Below are positions 52,393 through 63,800 of a stretch of DNA of 64,000 nucleotides, in pieces. The stretch covers positions 371,431 through 435,430 of the forward strand of contig NW_026870601.1 in NCBI RefSeq assembly GCF_963576545.1. The letters are read 5' to 3'. Positions within the stretch are counted from its first letter, which is position 1. Each line of letters opens with the position of its first letter. This stretch comes from Limanda limanda. Lineage: Eukaryota; Chordata; Actinopteri; Pleuronectiformes; Pleuronectidae. A program made the translations under genes and the position numbers. The notes beneath the pieces are model-generated. The model had not been told where the DNA came from and did not search any database. It was given only the letters and a program-made list of their open reading frames with translations.

Positions 52393-55132
52393 GATATTCT
52401 TGAATAACTTTTTTTGTGAAGGTCGGAGAGACTTGGAAAGTGGTTGCATCTGGACTAATTTGGGTCCTGCAGATCGATTGGTACCATCCCCGAGCTTGTA
52501 CGACCTTCGGAAGAGGTCGACCGACGAAATTCCCCCAAAATCTGAGGAGATATTCTTGAATAACTTTTTTTGTGAAGGTCGGAGAGACTTGCAAGTAGGC
52601 TCTACCCCCACTAAATGGGGTTGCGCGCATCGATCAGTACCATCCTTGAGCTTCTCCGACTTTCGGAAGGGTTAGGGTTAGGGTTAGGGATGAAAGCACA
52701 TAGGAGAAAGAGATATTCTTGAATAACTTTTTTTGTGAAGGTCGGAGAGACTTGCAAGTAGGCTCTACCCCCACTAAATGGGGTAGCGCGCATCGATCAG
52801 TACCATCCTTGAGCTTCTCCGACTTTCGGAAGGGTTAGGGTTAGGGTTAGGGATGAAAGCACATAGGAGAAAGAGATATTCTTGAATAACTTTTTTTGTG
52901 AAGGTCGGAGAGACTTGCAAGTAGGCTCTACCCCCACTAAATGGGGTAGCGCGCATCGATCGGTACCATCCTTGAGCTTCTCCGACTTTCGGAAGGGTTA
53001 GGGTTAGGGTTAGGGATGAAAGCACATAGGAGAAAGAGATATTCTTGAATAACTTTTTTTGTGAAGGTCGGAGAGACTTGCAAGTAGGCTCTACCCCCAC
53101 TAAATGGGGTAGCGCGCATCGATCGGTACCATCCTTGAGCTTCTCCGACTTTCGGAAGGGTTAGGGTTAGGGTTAGGGATGAAAGCACATAGGAGAAAGA
53201 GATATTCTTGAATAACTTTTTTTGTGAAGGTCGGAGAGACTTGGAAAGTGGTTGCATCTGGACTAATTTGGGTCCTGCGGATCGATTGGTACCATCCCCG
53301 AGCTTGTACGACCTTCGGAAGAGGTCGACCGACGAAATTCCCCCAAATCTGAGGAGATATTCTTGAATAACTTTTTTTGTGAAGGTCGGAGAGACTTGCA
53401 AGTAGGCTCTACCCCCACTAAATGGGGTAGCGCGCATCGATCGGTACCATCCTTGAGCTTCTCCGACTTTCGGAAGGGTTAGGGTTAGGGTTAGGGATGA
53501 AAGCACATAGGAGAAAGAGATATTCTTGAATAACTTTTTTTGTGAAGGTCGGAGAGACTTGCAAGTAGGCTCTACCCCCACTAAATGGGGTAGCGCGCAT
53601 CGATCGGTACCATCCTTGAGCTTCTCCGACTTTCGGAAGGGTTAGGGTTAGGGTTAGGGATGAAAGCACATAGGAGAAAGAGATATTCTTGAATAACTTT
53701 TTTTGTGAAGGTCGGAGAGACTTGGAAAGTGGTTGCATCTGGACTAATTTGGGTCCTGCGGATCGATTGGTACCATCCCCGAGCTTGTACGACCTTCGGA
53801 AGAGGTCGACCGACGAAATTCCCCCAAATCTGAGGAGATATTCTTGAATAACTTTTTTTGTGAAGGTCGGAGAGACTTGCAAGTAGGCTCTACCCCCACT
53901 AAATGGGGTTGCGCGCATCGATCAGTACCATCCTTGAGCTTCTCCGACTTTCGGAAGGGTTAGGGTTAGGGTTAGGGATGAAAGCACATAGGAGAAAGAG
54001 ATATTCTTGAATAACTTTTTTTGTGAAGGTCGGAGAGACTTGCAAGTAGGCTCTACCCCCACTAAATGGGGTAGCGCGCATCGATCGGTACCATCCTTGA
54101 GCTTCTCCGACTTTCGGAAGGGTTAGGGTTAGGGTTAGGGATGAAAGCACATAGGAGAAAGAGATATTCTTGAATAACTTTTTTTGTGAAGGTCGGAGAG
54201 ACTTGCAAGTAGGCTCTACCCCCACTAAATGGGGTAGCGCACATCGATCAGTACCATCCTTGAGCTTCTCCGACTTTCGGAAGGGTTAGGGTTAGGGTTA
54301 GGGATGAAAGCACATAGGAGAAAGAGATATTCTTGAATAACTTTTTTTGTGAAGGTCGGAGAGACTTGCAAGTAGGCTCTACCCCCACTAAATGGGGTAG
54401 CGCGCATCGATCGGTACTATCCTTGAGCTTCTCCGACTTTCGGAAGGGTTAGGGTTAGGGTTAGGGATGAAAGCACATAGGAGAAAGAGATATTCTTGAA
54501 TAACTTTTTTTGTGAAGGTCGGAGAGACTTGCAAGTAGGCTCTACCCCCACTAAATGGGGTAGCGCGCATCGATCGGTACCATCCTTGAGCTTCTCCGAC
54601 TTTCGGAAGGGTTAGGGTTAGGGTTAGGGATGAAAGCACATAGGAGAAAGAGATATTCTTGAATAACTTTTTTTGTGAAGGTCGGAGAGACTTGGAAAGT
54701 GGTTGCATCTGGACTAATTTGGGTCCTGCGGATCGATTGGTACCATCCCCGAGCTTGTACGACCTTCGGAAGAGGTCGACCGACGAAATTCCCCCAAATC
54801 TGAGGAGATATTCTTGAATAACTTTTTTTGTGAAGGTCGGAGAGACTTGCAAGTAGGCTCTACCCCCACTAAATGGGGTTGCGCGCATCGATCGGTACCA
54901 TCCTTGAGCTTCTCCGACTTTCGGAAGGGTTAGGGTTAGGGTTAGGGATGAAAGCACATAGGAGAAAGAGATATTCTTGAATAACTTTTTTTGTGAAGGT
55001 CGGAGAGACTTGCAAGTAGGCTCTACCCCCACTAAATGGGGTAGCGCGCATCGATCGGTACCATCCTTGAGCTTCTCCGACTTTCGGAAGGGTTAGGGTT
55101 AGGGTTAGGGATGAAAGCACATAGGAGAAAGA
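52393..55132 (+). repeat. 2,740-bp higher-order repeat, copy 1
   Basis: Four B and thirteen A monomers in the order B A4 B A2 B A5 B A2, the first B being 156 bp. Markers inside are GCGCACATCGATCAG near 54236, GTACTATCC near 54414 and CCCCCAAAATC near 52532. Each recurs 2,740 bp later. Confidence 0.92.
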
Positions 55133-57872
55133 GATATTCTTGAATAACTTTTTTTGTGAAGGTCGGAGAGACTTGGAAAGTGGTTGCATCTGGACTAATT
55201 TGGGTCCTGCAGATCGATTGGTACCATCCCCGAGCTTGTACGACCTTCGGAAGAGGTCGACCGACGAAATTCCCCCAAAATCTGAGGAGATATTCTTGAA
55301 TAACTTTTTTTGTGAAGGTCGGAGAGACTTGCAAGTAGGCTCTACCCCCACTAAATGGGGTTGCGCGCATCGATCAGTACCATCCTTGAGCTTCTCCGAC
55401 TTTCGGAAGGGTTAGGGTTAGGGTTAGGGATGAAAGCACATAGGAGAAAGAGATATTCTTGAATAACTTTTTTTGTGAAGGTCGGAGAGACTTGCAAGTA
55501 GGCTCTACCCCCACTAAATGGGGTAGCGCGCATCGATCAGTACCATCCTTGAGCTTCTCCGACTTTCGGAAGGGTTAGGGTTAGGGTTAGGGATGAAAGC
55601 ACATAGGAGAAAGAGATATTCTTGAATAACTTTTTTTGTGAAGGTCGGAGAGACTTGCAAGTAGGCTCTACCCCCACTAAATGGGGTAGCGCGCATCGAT
55701 CGGTACCATCCTTGAGCTTCTCCGACTTTCGGAAGGGTTAGGGTTAGGGTTAGGGATGAAAGCACATAGGAGAAAGAGATATTCTTGAATAACTTTTTTT
55801 GTGAAGGTCGGAGAGACTTGCAAGTAGGCTCTACCCCCACTAAATGGGGTAGCGCGCATCGATCGGTACCATCCTTGAGCTTCTCCGACTTTCGGAAGGG
55901 TTAGGGTTAGGGTTAGGGATGAAAGCACATAGGAGAAAGAGATATTCTTGAATAACTTTTTTTGTGAAGGTCGGAGAGACTTGGAAAGTGGTTGCATCTG
56001 GACTAATTTGGGTCCTGCGGATCGATTGGTACCATCCCCGAGCTTGTACGACCTTCGGAAGAGGTCGACCGACGAAATTCCCCCAAATCTGAGGAGATAT
56101 TCTTGAATAACTTTTTTTGTGAAGGTCGGAGAGACTTGCAAGTAGGCTCTACCCCCACTAAATGGGGTAGCGCGCATCGATCGGTACCATCCTTGAGCTT
56201 CTCCGACTTTCGGAAGGGTTAGGGTTAGGGTTAGGGATGAAAGCACATAGGAGAAAGAGATATTCTTGAATAACTTTTTTTGTGAAGGTCGGAGAGACTT
56301 GCAAGTAGGCTCTACCCCCACTAAATGGGGTAGCGCGCATCGATCGGTACCATCCTTGAGCTTCTCCGACTTTCGGAAGGGTTAGGGTTAGGGTTAGGGA
56401 TGAAAGCACATAGGAGAAAGAGATATTCTTGAATAACTTTTTTTGTGAAGGTCGGAGAGACTTGGAAAGTGGTTGCATCTGGACTAATTTGGGTCCTGCG
56501 GATCGATTGGTACCATCCCCGAGCTTGTACGACCTTCGGAAGAGGTCGACCGACGAAATTCCCCCAAATCTGAGGAGATATTCTTGAATAACTTTTTTTG
56601 TGAAGGTCGGAGAGACTTGCAAGTAGGCTCTACCCCCACTAAATGGGGTTGCGCGCATCGATCAGTACCATCCTTGAGCTTCTCCGACTTTCGGAAGGGT
56701 TAGGGTTAGGGTTAGGGATGAAAGCACATAGGAGAAAGAGATATTCTTGAATAACTTTTTTTGTGAAGGTCGGAGAGACTTGCAAGTAGGCTCTACCCCC
56801 ACTAAATGGGGTAGCGCGCATCGATCGGTACCATCCTTGAGCTTCTCCGACTTTCGGAAGGGTTAGGGTTAGGGTTAGGGATGAAAGCACATAGGAGAAA
56901 GAGATATTCTTGAATAACTTTTTTTGTGAAGGTCGGAGAGACTTGCAAGTAGGCTCTACCCCCACTAAATGGGGTAGCGCACATCGATCAGTACCATCCT
57001 TGAGCTTCTCCGACTTTCGGAAGGGTTAGGGTTAGGGTTAGGGATGAAAGCACATAGGAGAAAGAGATATTCTTGAATAACTTTTTTTGTGAAGGTCGGA
57101 GAGACTTGCAAGTAGGCTCTACCCCCACTAAATGGGGTAGCGCGCATCGATCGGTACTATCCTTGAGCTTCTCCGACTTTCGGAAGGGTTAGGGTTAGGG
57201 TTAGGGATGAAAGCACATAGGAGAAAGAGATATTCTTGAATAACTTTTTTTGTGAAGGTCGGAGAGACTTGCAAGTAGGCTCTACCCCCACTAAATGGGG
57301 TAGCGCGCATCGATCGGTACCATCCTTGAGCTTCTCCGACTTTCGGAAGGGTTAGGGTTAGGGTTAGGGATGAAAGCACATAGGAGAAAGAGATATTCTT
57401 GAATAACTTTTTTTGTGAAGGTCGGAGAGACTTGGAAAGTGGTTGCATCTGGACTAATTTGGGTCCTGCGGATCGATTGGTACCATCCCCGAGCTTGTAC
57501 GACCTTCGGAAGAGGTCGACCGACGAAATTCCCCCAAATCTGAGGAGATATTCTTGAATAACTTTTTTTGTGAAGGTCGGAGAGACTTGCAAGTAGGCTC
57601 TACCCCCACTAAATGGGGTTGCGCGCATCGATCGGTACCATCCTTGAGCTTCTCCGACTTTCGGAAGGGTTAGGGTTAGGGTTAGGGATGAAAGCACATA
57701 GGAGAAAGAGATATTCTTGAATAACTTTTTTTGTGAAGGTCGGAGAGACTTGCAAGTAGGCTCTACCCCCACTAAATGGGGTAGCGCGCATCGATCGGTA
57801 CCATCCTTGAGCTTCTCCGACTTTCGGAAGGGTTAGGGTTAGGGTTAGGGATGAAAGCACATAGGAGAAAGA
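55133..57872 (+). repeat. 2,740-bp higher-order repeat, copy 2
   Basis: Same order, length and internal markers as copy 1. Scanning by eye I found no difference between the two, so duplication is very recent or homogenisation is active. Confidence 0.92.
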
Positions 57873-60451
57873 GATATTCTTGAATAACTTTTTTTGTGAA
57901 GGTCGGAGAGACTTGGAAAGTGGTTGCATCTGGACTAATTTGGGTCCTGCAGATCGATTGGTACCATCCCCGAGCTTGTACGACCTTCGGAAGAGGTCGA
58001 CCGACGAAATTCCCCCAAAATCTGAGGAGATATTCTTGAATAACTTTTTTTGTGAAGGTCGGAGAGACTTGCAAGTAGGCTCTACCCCCACTAAATGGGG
58101 TTGCGCGCATCGATCAGTACCATCCTTGAGCTTCTCCGACTTTCGGAAGGGTTAGGGTTAGGGTTAGGGATGAAAGCACATAGGAGAAAGAGATATTCTT
58201 GAATAACTTTTTTTGTGAAGGTCGGAGAGACTTGCAAGTAGGCTCTACCCCCACTAAATGGGGTAGCGCGCATCGATCAGTACCATCCTTGAGCTTCTCC
58301 GACTTTCGGAAGGGTTAGGGTTAGGGTTAGGGATGAAAGCACATAGGAGAAAGAGATATTCTTGAATAACTTTTTTTGTGAAGGTCGGAGAGACTTGCAA
58401 GTAGGCTCTACCCCCACTAAATGGGGTAGCGCGCATCGATCGGTACCATCCTTGAGCTTCTCCGACTTTCGGAAGGGTTAGGGTTAGGGTTAGGGATGAA
58501 AGCACATAGGAGAAAGAGATATTCTTGAATAACTTTTTTTGTGAAGGTCGGAGAGACTTGCAAGTAGGCTCTACCCCCACTAAATGGGGTAGCGCGCATC
58601 GATCGGTACCATCCTTGAGCTTCTCCGACTTTCGGAAGGGTTAGGGTTAGGGTTAGGGATGAAAGCACATAGGAGAAAGAGATATTCTTGAATAACTTTT
58701 TTTGTGAAGGTCGGAGAGACTTGGAAAGTGGTTGCATCTGGACTAATTTGGGTCCTGCGGATCGATTGGTACCATCCCCGAGCTTGTACGACCTTCGGAA
58801 GAGGTCGACCGACGAAATTCCCCCAAATCTGAGGAGATATTCTTGAATAACTTTTTTTGTGAAGGTCGGAGAGACTTGCAAGTAGGCTCTACCCCCACTA
58901 AATGGGGTAGCGCGCATCGATCGGTACCATCCTTGAGCTTCTCCGACTTTCGGAAGGGTTAGGGTTAGGGTTAGGGATGAAAGCACATAGGAGAAAGAGA
59001 TATTCTTGAATAACTTTTTTTGTGAAGGTCGGAGAGACTTGCAAGTAGGCTCTACCCCCACTAAATGGGGTAGCGCGCATCGATCGGTACCATCCTTGAG
59101 CTTCTCCGACTTTCGGAAGGGTTAGGGTTAGGGTTAGGGATGAAAGCACATAGGAGAAAGAGATATTCTTGAATAACTTTTTTTGTGAAGGTCGGAGAGA
59201 CTTGGAAAGTGGTTGCATCTGGACTAATTTGGGTCCTGCGGATCGATTGGTACCATCCCCGAGCTTGTACGACCTTCGGAAGAGGTCGACCGACGAAATT
59301 CCCCCAAATCTGAGGAGATATTCTTGAATAACTTTTTTTGTGAAGGTCGGAGAGACTTGCAAGTAGGCTCTACCCCCACTAAATGGGGTTGCGCGCATCG
59401 ATCAGTACCATCCTTGAGCTTCTCCGACTTTCGGAAGGGTTAGGGTTAGGGTTAGGGATGAAAGCACATAGGAGAAAGAGATATTCTTGAATAACTTTTT
59501 TTGTGAAGGTCGGAGAGACTTGCAAGTAGGCTCTACCCCCACTAAATGGGGTAGCGCGCATCGATCGGTACCATCCTTGAGCTTCTCCGACTTTCGGAAG
59601 GGTTAGGGTTAGGGTTAGGGATGAAAGCACATAGGAGAAAGAGATATTCTTGAATAACTTTTTTTGTGAAGGTCGGAGAGACTTGCAAGTAGGCTCTACC
59701 CCCACTAAATGGGGTAGCGCACATCGATCAGTACCATCCTTGAGCTTCTCCGACTTTCGGAAGGGTTAGGGTTAGGGTTAGGGATGAAAGCACATAGGAG
59801 AAAGAGATATTCTTGAATAACTTTTTTTGTGAAGGTCGGAGAGACTTGCAAGTAGGCTCTACCCCCACTAAATGGGGTAGCGCGCATCGATCGGTACTAT
59901 CCTTGAGCTTCTCCGACTTTCGGAAGGGTTAGGGTTAGGGTTAGGGATGAAAGCACATAGGAGAAAGAGATATTCTTGAATAACTTTTTTTGTGAAGGTC
60001 GGAGAGACTTGGAAAGTGGTTGCATCTGGACTAATTTGGGTCCTGCGGATCGATTGGTACCATCCCCGAGCTTGTACGACCTTCGGAATGAGGTCGACCG
60101 ACGAAATTCCCCCAAATCTGAGGAGATATTCTTGAATAACTTTTTTTGTGAAGGTCGGAGAGACTTGCAAGTAGGCTCTACCCCCACTAAATGGGTTGCG
60201 CGCATCGATCGGTACCATCCTTGAGCTTCTCCGACTTTCGGAAGGGTTAGGGTTAGGGTTAGGGATGAAAGCACATAGGAGAAAGAGATATTCTTGAATA
60301 ACTTTTTTTTGTGAAGGTCGGAGAGACTTGCAAGTTAGGCTCTACCCCCACTAAATGGGGTAGCGCGCATCGATCGGTACCATCCTTGAGCTTCTCCGAC
60401 TTTCGGAAGGGTTAGGGTTAGGGTTAGGGATGAAAGCACATAGGAGAAAGA
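57873..60451 (+). repeat. 2,740-bp higher-order repeat, copy 3, one A short
   Basis: Order B A4 B A2 B A4 B A2. One A of the five-A run is missing; the remaining 2-bp excess comes from single-base insertions after 60.08 kb. GCGCACATCGATCAG (near 59716) and GTACTATCC are present at the expected places. Confidence 0.88.
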
Positions 60452-63400
60452 GATATTCTTGAATAACTTTTTTTGTGAAGGTCGGAGAGACTTGGAAAGT
60501 GGTTGCATCTGACTAATTTGGGTCCTGCAGATCGATTGGTACCATCCCCGAGCTTGTACGACCTTCGGAAGAGGTCGACCGACGAAATTCCCCCAAAATC
60601 TGAGGAGATATTCTTGAATAACTTTTTTTGTGAAGGTCGGAGAGACTTGCAAGTAGGCTCTACCCCCACTAAATGGGGTTGCGCGCATCGATCAGTACCA
60701 TCCTTGAGCTTCTCCGACTTTCGGAAGGGTTAGGGTTAGGGTTAGGGATGAAAGCACATAGGAGAAAGAGATATTCTTGAATAACTTTTTTGTGAAGGTC
60801 GGAGAGACTTGCAAGTAGGCTCTACCCCCACTAAATGGGGTAGCGCGCATCGATCGGTACCATCCTTGAGCTTCTCCGACTTTCGGAAGGGTTAGGGTTA
60901 GGGTTAGGGATGAAAGCACATAGGAGAAAGAGATATTCTTGAATAACTTTTTTTGTGAAGGTCGGAGAGACTTGCAAGTAGGCTCTACCCCCACTAAATG
61001 GGGTAGCGCGCATCGATCGGTACCATCCTTGAGCTTCTCCGACTTTCGGAAGGGTTAGGGTTAGGGTTAGGGATGAAAGCACATAGGAGAAAGAGATATT
61101 CTTGAATAACTTTTTTTGTGAAGGTCGAGAGACTTGCAAGTAGGCTCTACCCCCACTAAATGGGGTAGCGCGCATCGATCGGTACCATCCTTGAGCTTCT
61201 CCGACTTTCGGAAGGGTTAGGGTTAGGGGTTAGGGATGAAAGCACATAGGAGAAAGAGATATTCTTGAATAACTTTTTTTGTGAAGGTCGGAGAGACTTG
61301 GAAAGTGGTTGCATCTGGACTAATTTGGGTCCTGCGGATCGATTGGTACCATCCCCGAGCTTGTACGACCTTCGGAAGAGGTCGACCGACGAAATTCCCC
61401 AAATCTGAGGAGATATTCTTGAATAACTTTTTTTTGTGAAGGTCGGAGAGACTTGCAAGTAGGCTCTACCCCCACTAAATGGGGTAGCGCGCATCGATCG
61501 GTACCATCCTTGAGCTTCTCCGACTTTCGGAAGGGTTAGGGTTAGGGTTAGGGATGAAAGCACATAGGAGAAAGAGATATTCTTGAATAACTTTTTTTGT
61601 GAAGGTCGGAGAGACTTGCAGGTAGGCTCTACCCCACTAAATGGGGTAGCGCGCATCGATCGGTACCATCCTTGAGCTTCTCCGACTTTCGGAAGGGGTA
61701 GGGTTAGGGTTAGGGATGAAAGCACATAGGAGAAAGAGATATTCTTGAATAACTTTTTTTGTGAAGGTCGGAGAGACTTGAAAGTGGTTGCATCTGGACT
61801 AATTTGGGTCCTGCGGATCGATTGGTACCATCCCCGAGCTTGTACGACCTTCGGGGAAGAGGTCGACCGACGAAATTCCCCCAAATCTGAGGAGATATTC
61901 TTTGAATAACTTTTTTTGTGAAGGTCGGAGAGACTTGCAAGTAGGCTCTACCCCCACTAAATGGGGTTTGCGCGCATCGATCAGTAACATCCTTGAGCTT
62001 CTCCGACTTTCGGAAGGGTTAGGGTTAGGGTTAGGGATGAAAGCACATAGGAGAAAGAGATATTCTTGAATAACTTTTTTTGTGAAGGTCGGAGAGACTT
62101 GCAAGTAGGCTCTACCCCCACTAAATGGGGTAGCGCGCATCGATCGGTACCATCCTTGAGCTCTCCGACTTTCGGAAGGGTTAGGGTTAGGGTTAGGGAT
62201 GAAAGCACATAGGAGAAAGAGATATTCTTGAATAACTTTTTTTGTGAAGGTCGAGAGACTTGGAAAGTGGTTGCATCTGGACTAAATTTGGGTCCTGCGG
62301 ATCGATTGGTACCATCCCCGAGCTTGTACGACCTTCGGAAGAGGTCGACCGACGAAATTCCCCCAAATCTGAGGAGATATTCTTGAATAACTTTTTTTGT
62401 GAAGGTCGGAGAGACTTGCAAGTAGGCTCTACCCCCACTAAATGGGGTTGCGCGCATCGATCGGTACCATCCTTGAGCTTCTCCGACTTTCGGAAGGGTT
62501 AGGGTTAGGGTTAGGGATGAAAGCACATAGGAGAAAGAGATATTCTTGAATAACTTTTTTTGTGAAGGTCGGAGAGACTTGCAAGTAGGCTCTACCCCCA
62601 CTAAATGGGGTAGCGCGCATCGATCGGTACCATCCTTGAGCTTCTCCGACTTTCGGAAGGGTTAGGGTTAGGGTTAGGGATGAAAGCACATAGGAGAAAG
62701 AGATATTCTTGAATAACTTTTTTTGTGAAGGTCGGAGAGACTTGGAAAGTGGTTGCATCTGGACTAATTTGGGTCCTGCAGATCGATTGGTACCATCCCC
62801 GAGCTTGTACGACCTTCGGAAGAGGTCGACCGACGAAATTCCCCCAAATCTGAGGAGATATTCTTGAATAACTTTTTTTGTGAAGGTCGGAGAGACTTGC
62901 AAGTAGGCTCTACCCCCACTAAATGGGGTTGCGCGCATCGATCAGTACCATCCTTGAGCTTCTCCGACTTTCGGAAGGGTTAGGGGTTAGGGTTAGGGAT
63001 GAAAGCACATAGGAGGAAAGAGATATTCTTGAATAACTTTTTTTGTGAAGGTCGGAGAGACTTGCAGTAGGCTCTACCCCCACTAAATGGGGTAGCGCGC
63101 ATCGATCAGTACCATCCTTGAGCTTCTCCCGACTTTCGGAAGGGTTAGGGTTAGGGTTAGGGATGAAAGCACATAGGAGAAAGAGATATTCTTGAATAAC
63201 TTTTTTTGTGAAGGTCGGAGAGACTTGCAAGTAGCTCTACCCCCACTAAATGGGGTAGCGCGCATCGATCGGTACCATCCTTGAGCTTCTCCGACTTTCG
63301 GATGGGTTAGGGTTAGGGTTAGGGATGAAAGCACATAGGAGAAAGAGATATTCTTGAATAACTTTTTTTTGTGAAGGTCGGAGAGACTTGCAAGTAGGCT

Positions 63401-63800
63401 CTACCCCCACTAAATGGGGTAGCGCGCATCGATCGGTACCATCCTTGAGCTTCTCCGACTTTCGGAAGGGTTAGGGTTAGGGTTAGGGATGAAAGCACAT
63501 AGGAGAAAGAGATATTCTTGAATAACTTTTTTTGTGAAGGTCGGAGAGACTTGGAAAGTGGTTGCATCTGGACTAATTTGGGTCCTGCGGATCGATTGGT
63601 ACCATCCCGAGCTTGTACGACCTTCGAAAGAGGTCGACCGACGAAATTCCCCAAATCTGAGGAGATATTCTTGAATAACTTTTTTTGTGAAGGTCGGAGA
63701 GACTTGCAAGTAGGCTCTACCCACTAAATGGGGTAGCGCGCATCGATCGGTACCATCCTTGAGCTTCTCCGACTTTCGGAAGGGTTAGGGATAGGGTTAG
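60080..63800. other. Indel-rich stretch, probable low-quality sequence
   Basis: I count about 27 insertions or deletions of one or two bases here against about six substitutions. In the preceding 60 kb I saw only exact hexamer losses and the repeat-specific extra A. Examples: CGGAATGAGG (60083), ATGGGTTGCG (60191), T8 runs near 60303, 61431 and 63363, a T6 run near 60785, GGTCGAGAG near 61126 and 62252, CGGGGAAG near 61853, TTAGGGGTTA near 61222 and 62982, CATCCCGAG near 63604. Many fall in homopolymers. This is the pattern of uncorrected long-read error rather than satellite decay, where substitutions should dominate. Confidence 0.8.
60452..62701 (+). repeat. Higher-order repeat, copy 4, reduced
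   Basis: It starts with the diagnostic GCAG, extra-A B monomer (CCCCAAAATC near 60591). A runs are 4,2,2,2, so the five-A run of copies 1 and 2 is two here. The whole copy lies in the indel-rich stretch, so monomer lengths vary by a base or two and exact comparison is unsafe. Confidence 0.7.

Noticed and set aside
48706..63727. Plus-strand open frames of 69 to 91 codons (for example 48706-48981, 52400-52675, 55140-55415, 57880-58155)
   Set aside because: They appear only where the extra A in the B monomer, or an error in the last 4 kb, joins frames. They contain only satellite sequence.
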